A stretch of DNA of 22,284 nt, taken from the NCBI GenBank assembly GCA_049999765.1, contig JBNGIQ010007223.1, positions 1 through 22,284 on the forward strand, read 5' to 3'. Position numbers and translations under genes: made by a program. This DNA is from Phaeoceros laevis. Lineage: Eukaryota > Anthocerotophyta > Anthocerotopsida > Notothyladales. Numbering within the stretch: position 1 is the first letter of the stretch; each line of letters begins with the position of its first letter. The notes under the pieces were generated by a model that was given only the letters and a program-made list of their open reading frames with translations, was not told where the DNA came from and ran no database searches. Below are positions 1 to 7,464 of this stretch, one piece after another.

Positions 1-75
1 TGCGGCTTGTGTGAATCCATTGCCTCGGAGGCACATTTAACCTCCCCTCCAGCTCCAGGGTGTGGGCCTGCCTCC

Positions 76-239
76 CAGCTGCTGGCGTCCAAAACCGCTG
101 ATGTTGCATCCCGTGTGTGGTGCCAAAATGTAGGTGGAGCATTGCAGGGTATTTCAGCCGTAGCAGTCCAGCGGGCATGCCCACGTTTTTCAGCTGTTTG
201 GCATCCAAGACTATTGATGCTGCATCTCGTTAGTGGTGC
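76..239. repeat. Degenerate direct repeat, about 49 bp, two copies
   Basis: The segment 76-123 reappears at 191-239. The shared skeleton runs from CAGCTG through GGC(A/G)TCCAA, TGATG(T/C)TGCATC and GTGGTGC. The offset is 115-116 bp with a one-base indel. Copies are clearly diverged, so the event is not recent. No gene is attached. Confidence 0.5.
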
Positions 240-768
240 GCGCCATTGCAGGTGGAGCAAGAACGGTAACCTCCGTCGCTCCTGTCGCGCTCGCTTTTCC
301 CACTGCTCGGCTTCCAGTAAAAACACATCTAACAGAACCGGTGCCACATTCCAAAAACCCCGGCCAGTTACCGTATGGCAAAGCAAGGGGTAGGGCAAAC
401 TGCAGTATTTGCCACAAGTGTGGCAAAAAAGGGATGTGGCAAACCCCCCCTTTTCTTGTAGTGAAAGTCTCTTCTTCGTCTTCGTCTAAAGTCAAGAGCC
501 AGTCCCGGTTGATCTTCATGCCTCTAGCACCTGTTCACTAATCCCTACTATCCACTCCCTTAGCCAAAACAAAACAACTCCCTACGGGGTTGCCAGTAGT
601 TAGTGCTTGCAAGCTTGTTGGTATGTATGCGGCTTTGGGGGGATTGTGTATACATCTTCCGATTTATGAGTGTGCCTGCAGGTGGCACTTGAGCAGCTTG
701 TTTTACAAGTGTCTATGTATCGGATATGTTATGTAGCCTCTCATCAGCCGTTTGAACAAGCACAACAG

Positions 769-908
769 TCTAGGTGGCAAGAAGTCCTGTCAGGATACTT
801 CATCGCCAAGGATGCTAGGAGTACTGAGCCTGAACAATATTCTAGGTGGCAAGACTATTAGGCTACTTCATTGCCAGTGATGCTAAGAGTACTGAGCCTG
901 ATCAGTAT
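769..908. repeat. Imperfect tandem duplication, 72 bp plus 68 bp
   Basis: Unit 1 is 769-840 and unit 2 is 841-908. Both begin TCTAGGTGGCAAGA, carry TACTTCAT(C/T)GCCA and AGTACTGAGCCTGA, and end in CA(A/G)TAT. They differ by small indels and substitutions. This is a head-to-tail local duplication in non-coding DNA, with no inverted ends or coding capacity to suggest a transposon. Confidence 0.8.
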
Positions 909-1161
909 GTGATTCAATAAATCCAGTACTGGACAGGGAGTGTTGATACATGACTTTCAGATACAATTCACAAGACGTTGTCAAGTTAATTTCCTCAATG
1001 ACAGACAATGTTCCTCCGTCTCTTGTACTAACTAATAAGACGAGCTGGCCATGGTGAGTCACGCCAACGGGTAGCAGGGACCCGTATAAACTCCATTGAT
1101 CAATGAGTTAGCTAGTTACCCTGAACTTGAGCCCTAACGTGGCTCCGATGAAATGATCCCG

Positions 1162-1614
1162 CTAGTCGGTGGACCAGATTATTTCTCCATCTGCGTTGAA
1201 CATCCTCGCGTTCCCGTCGTCCTGGAGGGCGATGAAATGCTCGCCATCGCCGAGACTCCCAGTTTCGGTGGCGAAAACTGCATTTCCAGCCGCGTTGTAG
1301 ATCACGCCGTTACCGTCGTGCTGCAACGAAAAGGAGCAGCTCTCAGGTGCGCTCTTGGTGGTTTGCGAAGCCCAAAGAGGTTTCGTGTCGTCGCGGTAAA
1401 GCACCAGGTTGCAGTCGCTTTGCATGACAAATGTGTAGGGCGGCAGCGAGAGCAGCGAACCCGCCTGCAGGGTGTCGCCTTTGTACAGAGCGTTGGCCGG
1501 ATGAATCACAGAGGTCGCACCGGTTGCCAAATGTAGTATCAGAACCAGCAGCAGCAGCAGCGTGGGCAGCAGTGACGAGTTGCGGAAGAGTGGTGCCTCC
1601 TTGTATGCTGCCAT
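1162..1614 (-). CDS. GNA-type (bulb-type) mannose-binding lectin, copy 1
   Basis: Predicted 150-residue secreted lectin of the Galanthus nivalis agglutinin fold. A hydrophobic stretch (residues 15-30, leucine-rich) forms a signal peptide, then a single beta-prism domain follows. The family carbohydrate motif QxDxNxVxY is intact at residues 65-73 and 98-106. The third site, 131-139, is degenerate (Val to Arg, Tyr to Phe). Cys68 and Cys93 fit the conserved disulfide of the fold. The open frame continues upstream only to a GTG. I chose the ATG at 1612-1614, which has A at -3 and G at +4. The stop is TAG. The gene is intronless and has a tandem paralogue 450 bp upstream. Mannose binding and a defence or storage role are inferred from the family; sugar specificity cannot be read here. 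Confidence 0.88.
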   Translation of the reverse strand: MAAYKEAPLFRNSSLLPTLLLLLVLILHLATGATSVIHPANALYKGDTLQAGSLLSLPPYTFVMQSDCNLVLYRDDTKPLWASQTTKSAPESCSFSLQHDGNGVIYNAAGNAVFATETGSLGDGEHFIALQDDGNARMFNADGEIIWSTD

Positions 1615-1616
1615 TT

Positions 1617-1682
1617 TCAAGAAATCTTGCCCTCCAAGCTTGAAGCTACAATTGTGAAATGGCGTGTTGTAGTTCCTGGCAT
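1617..1682 (-). promoter_or_regulatory. Upstream ORF in the leader of lectin copy 1 (21 codons)
   Basis: An ATG whose complement lies at 1680-1682 opens a 21-residue frame beginning MPGTTTRHF. It stops with TGA at 1617-1619, two bases before the lectin ATG. The start context is weak (C at -3, C at +4), so leaky scanning is expected. A uORF starts at the homologous position in lectin copy 2. It could lower lectin translation. It could also lie outside the real transcript, since no start site is mapped. Confidence 0.45.
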
Positions 1683-1765
1683 TTGTGGACACAGGTCTCT
1701 ACTTAAGGTCTTGTGCGCTGCCGGCCTTACCATGCGTGTGGACAAAACCATATGCTTGCCGGCCG

Positions 1766-1796
1766 GCCGGTCGGCCATTCTTATCGTCCGACCGGC
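1766..1796. repeat. 9-bp inverted repeat upstream of lectin copy 1
   Basis: GCCGGTCGG at 1766-1774 and its exact complement CCGACCGGC at 1788-1796 flank a 13-base spacer. A run of GGCC steps precedes it. The corresponding flank of copy 2 keeps only a weaker CCGGTCCGTCGG-like remnant. It may be a transcription-factor dyad or a chance hairpin. Confidence 0.5.
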
Positions 1797-2061
1797 AATT
1801 AGATGGTTGCAAAGGAGCCAGAAAGCTCAGCCTTAACCTTTTTTTCACCTCTACAGGTGGTTTATCCTTATCTCAAGACAGGGTACTTACTACATCTGCA
1901 GATTCTGCACCTGCCTGTAGGAAAGACAACAGTAACAACAGGGACTTCTGCTGCTTTGCTACTTGTAAAGAACAAGGGCGACTTTTGGTTATGGAAGACA
2001 CTGAACAGTAAAAGCCTCAGGAGCTCCACAACAATGAGCTGAACTGATCCAGCTAGCCTAG

Positions 2062-2523
2062 CTACCTGCCGGCGGTATTGGTGGCCCAGATGGCTTCACC
2101 TTTTTCATTTGTCATCACGAGATTCCCATCGCTCTGGAGGGTGATGGTATGCGAGCCATCGTTGCGACCCCAGGTGTCGGTGGCCCAAATCGGCTCTTGA
2201 TACGAGTTGCGAAGCACGCCATTGCCGTCCCACTGCAGCAGGAAGTAGCAGTCCTCAAAAATGGTGTCCGGGGTATTCGAGGCCCACAGAGGGTTGTTGT
2301 CATTGTAGAGCACCAGGTTGCAGTCGCGTTGCAGGATGAATTTGTAGGGTGGCTGGACGAGCTGCGTGCCTCGAAACATGGCTTGGCCTTGAAGCAGCAC
2401 GTTAGTTGCCACCTGCAGAGACATTGTTCTGGCTGGCAAATGTAGTATCAAAGCCACCAGCAGCAGCAGCGTGGCCAGCGTTGATGAGTTGCAGGAGTTT
2501 GCTGCCACCTTGAAGGTTGCCAT
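2062..2523 (-). CDS. GNA-type (bulb-type) mannose-binding lectin, copy 2
   Basis: Predicted 153-residue secreted lectin, paralogous to the downstream copy. Residues 17-30 form a hydrophobic signal-peptide core. The first sugar site is intact (QRDCNLVLY, residues 65-73). The other two have lost the terminal tyrosine: QWDGNGVLR at 97-105 and QSDGNLVMT at 130-138. Cys68 and Cys92 can form the family disulfide. The upstream GTG in frame is not a plausible start. The ATG at 2521-2523 has A at -3 and G at +4 and aligns with the start of copy 1. The gene is intronless. Compared with copy 1 it keeps one rather than two full binding motifs, suggesting altered valency or specificity (inference). Confidence 0.88.
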   Translation of the reverse strand: MATFKVAANSCNSSTLATLLLLVALILHLPARTMSLQVATNVLLQGQAMFRGTQLVQPPYKFILQRDCNLVLYNDNNPLWASNTPDTIFEDCYFLLQWDGNGVLRNSYQEPIWATDTWGRNDGSHTITLQSDGNLVMTNEKGEAIWATNTAGR

Positions 2524-2531
2524 GTTTTGCC

Positions 2532-2564
2532 TCAAACTTCTGATGTGAGGATAGTTCCTGCCAT
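2532..2564 (-). promoter_or_regulatory. Upstream ORF in the leader of lectin copy 2 (10 codons)
   Basis: An ATG at the position homologous to the copy 1 uORF opens MAGTILTSEV and stops with TGA eight bases before the lectin ATG. The first codons of the two uORFs align (M-x-G-T), then the frames diverge. The context at -3 is T, which is weak. A candidate TATA-like TATATGA sits about 115 bp upstream of the lectin ATG (near 2636-2643). Confidence 0.4.
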
Positions 2565-2960
2565 TTATGGACACCTAAGTCTGGTGCAGGGCGGCCATTA
2601 CCGTGCAGGTCTGTAGATAAAACCGAGGTGCACATTCATATATGGAACAAAGTCCTGGAGTCATCCGCCGGTCCGTCGGACATTCTCAAGCAACGAGTTT
2701 TGATCTTTGCCTTTTTCCACCTCTACGGTGGATTTTCGTGACCTGAACAAAGCTGAGGACGGGCACTGGCACCTGCCTGTTAGGAAAGACAAAAGAACAC
2801 AAGCGACTTCTGGTTCAGAGAGCTGCCATGAAAGGCAATGGAGAGAGCCTCAGGGTTGAGCTCTGACAACAGGATTCTCCGGTGATTACCATGGGAAGGA
2901 GAGTGCTGGGTTTCAGCACGGACTTAGGTCAACATCGACACGAGTATCAACCTAAATTCG

Positions 2961-3314
2961 AAGATGTACTGCTTCTCTTGACACACGAAAGATGGGTGGC
3001 ACCTAACATGCAACACTGAGCAGAATCTCTCTGGCATCCGCATAGGGCCTGCATCTTCAGCAAAAATTCAGATCGGCCCGGGGTTGCGAGATGCATTCAT
3101 GAGGCCAGGGAAGGGAAGGAAGCTCAGGACAGACAGCATGAAAAAACGCTCCTCGTCTAATCGGTATACAAAAAGCTGCTAAGATGTACAGCAACTTTAG
3201 ACACATGAGAGATGACCAGGCATCTGACATGCAACACAGCGCAGTCCTCAATGTAGCATCTGCATAGGGCCTTCAACTCAGAAAGCTCGAAGAGGCCCGG
3301 GGTTGCGAGGTGCA
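2961..3314. repeat. Duplicated 134-bp block, 220 bp apart, upstream of RPL39
   Basis: The blocks 2961-3094 and 3181-3314 have the same length. They share AAGATGTAC, GACACA, ACATGCAACAC, GCATAGGGCCT and a GC-rich end, (A/C)GGCCCGGGGTTGCGAG(A/G)TGC. An 86-bp unrelated spacer separates them. The whole 2816-3490 interval holds no supported gene. The conserved GC-rich ends could be promoter elements of RPL39 or of a divergent transcript, but there is no direct evidence for either. Confidence 0.7.
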
Positions 3315-3489
3315 CACAACTTCCAAAATCAACCAGCCAGCTCTAAGCCAACTATAATGCTGCGCTTCCAATGCAAACAACACCTTGCGGCGTAGCCGGC
3401 CTGGCACCAGCAATCTGCAGGGCTGAAGAACCTGGAAGTGGGGCTTTCGCGGTTTCAGTTCGTGACGAAACCCTGCTGCTATCCCCGAT

Positions 3490-3498
3490 TTAGGGTTT
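3490..3498 (+). promoter_or_regulatory. Telo-box-like element in the RPL39 promoter
   Basis: TTAGGGTTT, the complement of the plant telo-box AAACCCTAA, lies 90 bp upstream of the RPL39 start codon. A second partial copy (CAGGGTTTCC) is at about 3542-3551. Telo-boxes are a known hallmark of plant ribosomal-protein and translation-gene promoters. The match is exact. Use in this gene is inferred from position. Confidence 0.65.
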
Positions 3499-3587
3499 AC
3501 CATATTGGTTGAGCGAGCGCTGGGAAGTGCCTTTTCGTTTTCAGGGTTTCCTCGTCGTGTCGCAGGCGGCGTCGTCGGGCGGTCATC

Positions 3588-4278
3588 ATGGTAAGCTCTT
3601 GCTTTGCTTGCAGCTGGATGTTTGCACATGTTTATCGTGATGCCTTGGTCCAGGTCATTGGTCCGTCAATTGCCAGGCGGCGCAGTGATAGGCGCCTCCT
3701 AGATGTGGTTGCCGGTGGCGAGCCTGGGCCTGGATGTTCTGAGCATCAGGCTGGCCCCGTTGTAGTTTGCAGCCTGTTTGTATCGCTATGGAACAGGCGC
3801 CAGTGCCTTGATGCTGACCTTTTTTGGGTGGATTGGTGACAGCCTTCCCAGAAGACTTTCCGGATTAAGAAGAAGTTGGCGAAGAAGATGAGGCAAAACA
3901 GGCCCATCCCCCACTGGATTCGTATGAGAACGGACAACACCATAAGGTATCAGCGTGTGTTTTGCGTTGCTGAGGTTCTGGGCAGGTTATTGACGAGGGC
4001 CTCTGGCTGAGTCTGATTTGCGTGCTATGAAGGCTGTAGCTGGATATGCTGGGTTGACGCTGTGTTGTGAACTAATCGGAACTGAGCTTGTTGGATTTTC
4101 AGCTTTTCTGTTGAGATTACGTATTTCAAGATGCTGATGTTGACCTACTGACTTCAATCTTTTGTGGCTTCATGACGTCGCTCGTTATTTTTTTCTGGAA
4201 TCTACAGCTCACTTACCCTCCTCGTGCAGGTACAATGCCAAGAGAAGGCACTGGAGGAGGACCAAGCTTGGCTTGTAA
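3588..4278 (+). CDS. RPL39: 60S ribosomal protein L39 (eL39), three exons
   Basis: Cytosolic large-subunit protein that lines the peptide exit tunnel. Exons: 3588-3590 (only ATG), 3843-3946 and 4230-4278. They total 156 nt, or 51 residues plus TAA, the usual family length. The spliced protein reads [13 protein letters not shown], then [16 protein letters not shown], then [14 protein letters not shown], which matches eL39 throughout apart from a terminal Leu in place of the usual Phe. Introns are 3591-3842 (GTAAGC..ACAG) and 3947-4229 (GTATCA..GCAG), of phases 0 and 2. The protein is very basic and has no domain beyond eL39. A telo-box upstream suits coordinated ribosomal-protein expression. 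The unspliced frame from the same ATG is an artefact of reading into intron 1. Confidence 0.97.
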
Positions 4279-5146
4279 GCCACCCCAGGGAAGCATGGGT
4301 TGAAGGTGAAGGAGCACAGGCTGGAAGGGTGGCCGTCAGCCTAGTGCGCCATGGCCTTGGTCTAGCATGACCTCGTGCCTTTTTTTTGTTGCTTATTCAT
4401 GGACGTAGATCTGAAGTGATTTCTGGATATACTTCTAGCAAATTGCATTGATTTTGTTACTGTTCAAGCCCTCCTTGCGGCTGCTCAGCTGTGAGGAGGG
4501 TAAATGAGCTAAATGCGGTCTAAGGATTTTGGCAACCGGCAGTAAGCGTCAGTGCTCCCCCTCTGTCCGTTTTGGCTGTCCACTAGGCTTGTTTCCATCC
4601 TGTGGATCTTATTACCGGAATCTTACCTTGCGCAGCACGATATGTACGAGACCAGGTGCCACTAGGATGCCACTTGTCTGTTGCCAAGAGTAACAACTCA
4701 CTGCCACTTCGTTGTTAACGCGGCATATGCGAAGGAAGAGCAAATTAGTGATCGGTCTGCAACCTGTTTCGTGAAGAAAGGAAGGTAGATCCGCAAACAC
4801 GTTTATGCTGTGATTAGAAATGCACTAAACAAGCTGGAGCAGTTGCGTGAATGCTCAGAAACCGGTAGCTTGACTGAGAATTTGGCATCCAGCTGATCAA
4901 CGCTTTCTTCCGTCCCAAAACCTTGGAAATGGCATTCCCACACAGCAGTAAATCCCCTCACCAATCACAAGCGCACCACTAGTGGTAGTAGTACTGGCCC
5001 TGCTGGGAGGCGTGCAGAAGCTTTCTCTCTCTCTAGGCTTTTCGTACGTTCAGTCTCGTTCCGCACCTCGCTGCCTTCGTGCTGTGTTTCATCAGGACAA
5101 GGTCATATTCAGCTGCATCGGCTACGCATTTGGGAGGTTCGGGGCG
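4279..5146. other. RPL39 3' region and transporter 5' region
   Basis: No coding region is supported. The left part is presumably the RPL39 3' UTR. A CCCTCCT..AGGAGGG inverted pair lies at 4469-4475 and 4494-4500. Closer to the transporter there is a CCAAT at 4961-4965, an exact 12-bp palindrome ACCACTAGTGGT at 4975-4986, and a pyrimidine CT run at about 5021-5035, about 110 bp before the ATG. The CT run resembles a plant Y-patch core-promoter element. The frame of the transporter stays open back to 4982, but only from a GTG. Confidence 0.5.
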
Positions 5147-7162
5147 ATGGGAGCTAACACAGAAGGAGACGATCCAGCTGCTCATCTGGTCTTGCAAAAT
5201 TTCGAGCTCGCGGGGCCTGCTGGAGCGCAGCCTCCTGAGGCGGCAGTGAGAGCTGAAGCCGGAGTTCCGCATCGCTTTGCTGTATTGCTTGCCGGTCTAT
5301 TGCAGCCGTGGCATTGGCTCGTGGGGCTGGCCAACCAGCTCAACCCGAGTTTCGTGTCAGGGATCATCGTAGTGTATGGCGTGAGCCAGGGCTTCGGCGG
5401 AGCTTTCAGTCGGGTGGCTGTGGAGTACTACTGGAAGGATGTGCAGAAGGCTGCTCCCTGGCAGGTGCAACTGTACACGGGCATCACCCTCACGCCCTGG
5501 AACGTGAAGCCTCTCTACGGGTTCCTCACCGATGCAGTCCCTGTGGCGGGGTACCTTCGGCGGCCCTACTTCATCTTGCCAGGTGTGGTGGTTTGAGCTT
5601 GCTGAAAGTGGCTGATGAGGAATGGCCTGTCGCAACTTCCTCTGCGCAATGCGCAGTGTGAGATTTTTAGTCACCTGATTGTCTGCTTGTTCCATGGACA
5701 GGTCTGTTGGGCCTGGCATCGGTGGCGGGGGTTGTTCTAGGCGGCAAGCTTCATCCTGCCATTGCAGTGGGATTGTTCACCACTTCAAGCTTAGCTGTCG
5801 CCGTTGCCGATGTTACCATCGACGCGGAAGTGGCTCGAAAGACACGGGAGCACCAAAGACTAGGCCCCGACATGCAAGCATTATGCTCATCTTGCGCCTC
5901 CGTGGGAGCGTTGATTGGTGCCGCCTCCAGTGGACTGGTGGTCAATGCGTTTGGGCCACAGGTAATCTCCATGTCGAGGCACTTGGTGTGCGGCGGACTT
6001 TCCGGAGGTCAGGTTGAACTCAGAAGTTTGCTTTCACTGTTCCTTCCAGAGAGCAGTTGGCGTCCAGATGATACCCGCTGTACTGTTCTTAATCCTCGGG
6101 CTTACTTTTTATGAGGAGCTCTACATTCATGACAAACAGGTTGGCAATTCGGCCCGTTTATGCTTCTCTTGTTTGTATCCAGCTCCTGGATGGTCTGTCA
6201 ACTCTGCTCAAGTCGCATCCTTCGCCTTTCTGTGACACAGGTTTCCCAAAGACTACGACATCTCTTAGCAGAAACGTGGGCAACTGTCAGGCAGCCTCAA
6301 GTCTGGAAGCCAACGGTTTACATGTATCTGTCATGGGCACTGTGCCCCCGGATATCGGAAGCAAAGTTCTTCTGGTACACTGACAAGGATGTCGGTCCGG
6401 GCTTTTCAGAGGTCCTTATACCTTTCCTTGAACTCGGACTGTGACGGCCTAAGGCTCTCCTGGATGGTGTGCTCTTTCTAATCTCTTTTTTTTGCAATAT
6501 GCTGCTTACAGGAGTTCATCGGTATGATGTATGCCATTGGATCTATTGGGGGGCTTGGAGCAGCTTTTCTGTACAACTTGTACCTGAGAGAATATTCATT
6601 TCGGAGCACGCTAAGATGGACTCAAATCGTGCTAGCAGCTGCAGGAATGCTGGACCTCCTGCTGGTGTTTCGCATCAACCTGAAAATGTACCTGCCAGAC
6701 GCGGTTTTTGTTCTGCTTGATGAAAGTCTAACAATGGCGCTTTACAAGCTCAAGTGGATGCCTTTGTTAGTCATGTGCGCCATGCTGTGTCCCCCTGGCA
6801 TCGAGGGTACCTTCTTCGCCTTCCTTATGTCAGTTGACAACATGGGCACCTGGAGCGCGCAAATGAATGGCGGAATTCTTCTGAGACTGCTTAACGTGGT
6901 TCGTGTGAATACTGCACACGGACCGGGACACACTAATTTCAAAAACCTGTGGCTTGCAATCCTGATTCGTAACCTCATGCTACTGCTGCCGCTGTTCTTC
7001 CTTGACATGGTGCCGGATGCTGGACCTAAGGACAATATTCTTGACTATGCTGCGGTGGAGGGAACTCTGCCCCCCTCAGGTGACAGTTTTGAGGATGACC
7101 AAAAAGAAGAATTTCTACGTCATACACCAGTTCCCGTGCAACCTTCACCACCGAAGGGATAA
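5147..7162 (+). CDS. Folate-biopterin transporter family protein (BT1 family, major facilitator fold)
   Basis: Polytopic membrane carrier, 535 residues from five exons: 5147-5582, 5702-5961, 6050-6139, 6241-6411 and 6512-7162. The coding sum is 1608 nt and every junction is GT-AG and in frame. Family signatures appear in order: VVYGVSQGFGG with EYYWKDVQK and the RRPYFILPG loop; ADVTIDA with PDMQALCSS; VWKPTVYMYLSWAL with KFFWYTDKDVGPGFSE; GMLDLLLVFRINLK; LKWMPLLV; and CPPGIEGTFFAFLMSVDN. The ATG at 5147 has G at -3 and +4. The first 60 residues are hydrophilic, do not look like a plastid transit peptide, and precede the first membrane segment. Pteridine or folate transport is the function of characterised relatives (protozoan BT1/FT, cyanobacterial and plastid FBT1). 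Other plant members lack an assigned substrate, so the substrate here is open. It ends convergent to the MurC gene. Confidence 0.92.
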
Positions 7163-7464
7163 CACCATTCTTGCGACGTATTTGAGGGTCTTATGACCAC
7201 AGCAGTCGCAATTGCGACGAGGATGAAGGCTCACGTTCTGAACAGGAATTCTTAGCCACCCTATCTGGACAATCTTGTCATTGTTGCACGTACCAGATCA
7301 GGGAAAACCGCAAATTCTAGGATGTCCGAACTGTACCATAAAAGACTGAAAGAGCCAGTATGTTGTTGGTAATTTCCATCTTCAGCAGAAACTTTCCTCC
7401 GAAATGTTTGTGAGGCGTTCCTCATGAGAAGGCTTCTTTTAGTTTTGGTCCCAACGTTGTGATG
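7163..7464. other. Convergent 3' intergenic region
   Basis: These 302 bp separate the stop codon of the transporter (plus) from the stop codon of MurC (minus), so both 3' UTRs must end within it or overlap. No AATAAA is obvious on either strand and no open frame of note is present. Confidence 0.6.

Larger units (their letters stand above)
1..1161. other. Region without a supported gene, downstream of the lectin pair
   Basis: I find no protein family in any frame. The longest open frames (about 100-128 codons near 7-541) overlap one another on both strands and have no recognisable motif. The stretch holds two degenerate direct duplications, listed separately. A plus-strand AATAAA lies at 916-921 but no plus-strand gene precedes it. 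The part nearest 1161 is probably the 3' UTR of the first lectin gene, which is read leftwards. Confidence 0.6.
1162..2815 (-). repeat. Segmental tandem duplication: lectin gene plus 5' flank, two copies
   Basis: Copy 1 spans about 1162-1990 and copy 2 about 2062-2815. Beyond the coding regions, the 5' flanks align in order: the block around the GTGTCCA(C/T)AAATG leader, GGTTTT(G/A)TC(C/T)ACA further upstream, CACCTCTAC(A)GGTGG, GCACCTGCCTG, and AAAGAACA..GCGACTT(T/C)TGGTT. Coding regions agree in length to three codons. The flanks have accumulated indels, so the duplication is old. Both copies remain open. Confidence 0.75.

Noticed and set aside
233-541. Overlapping open frames of about 100 codons on both strands near the left end
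   Set aside because: They overlap in opposite directions, have low-information composition and no domain pattern; probably chance frames.
1615-1692. N-terminal extension of lectin copy 1 from a GTG at 1690-1692 (and of copy 2 from 2572-2574)
   Set aside because: GTG is not a normal start in plant nuclear genes. ATGs with good context and a signal peptide follow in both copies. The similarity upstream is explained by duplicated leader DNA.
4982-5146. Upstream extension of the transporter from a GTG at 4982
   Set aside because: No ATG in the extension, it covers the CT-rich promoter-like stretch, and the hydrophilic N terminus from 5147 suits the family.
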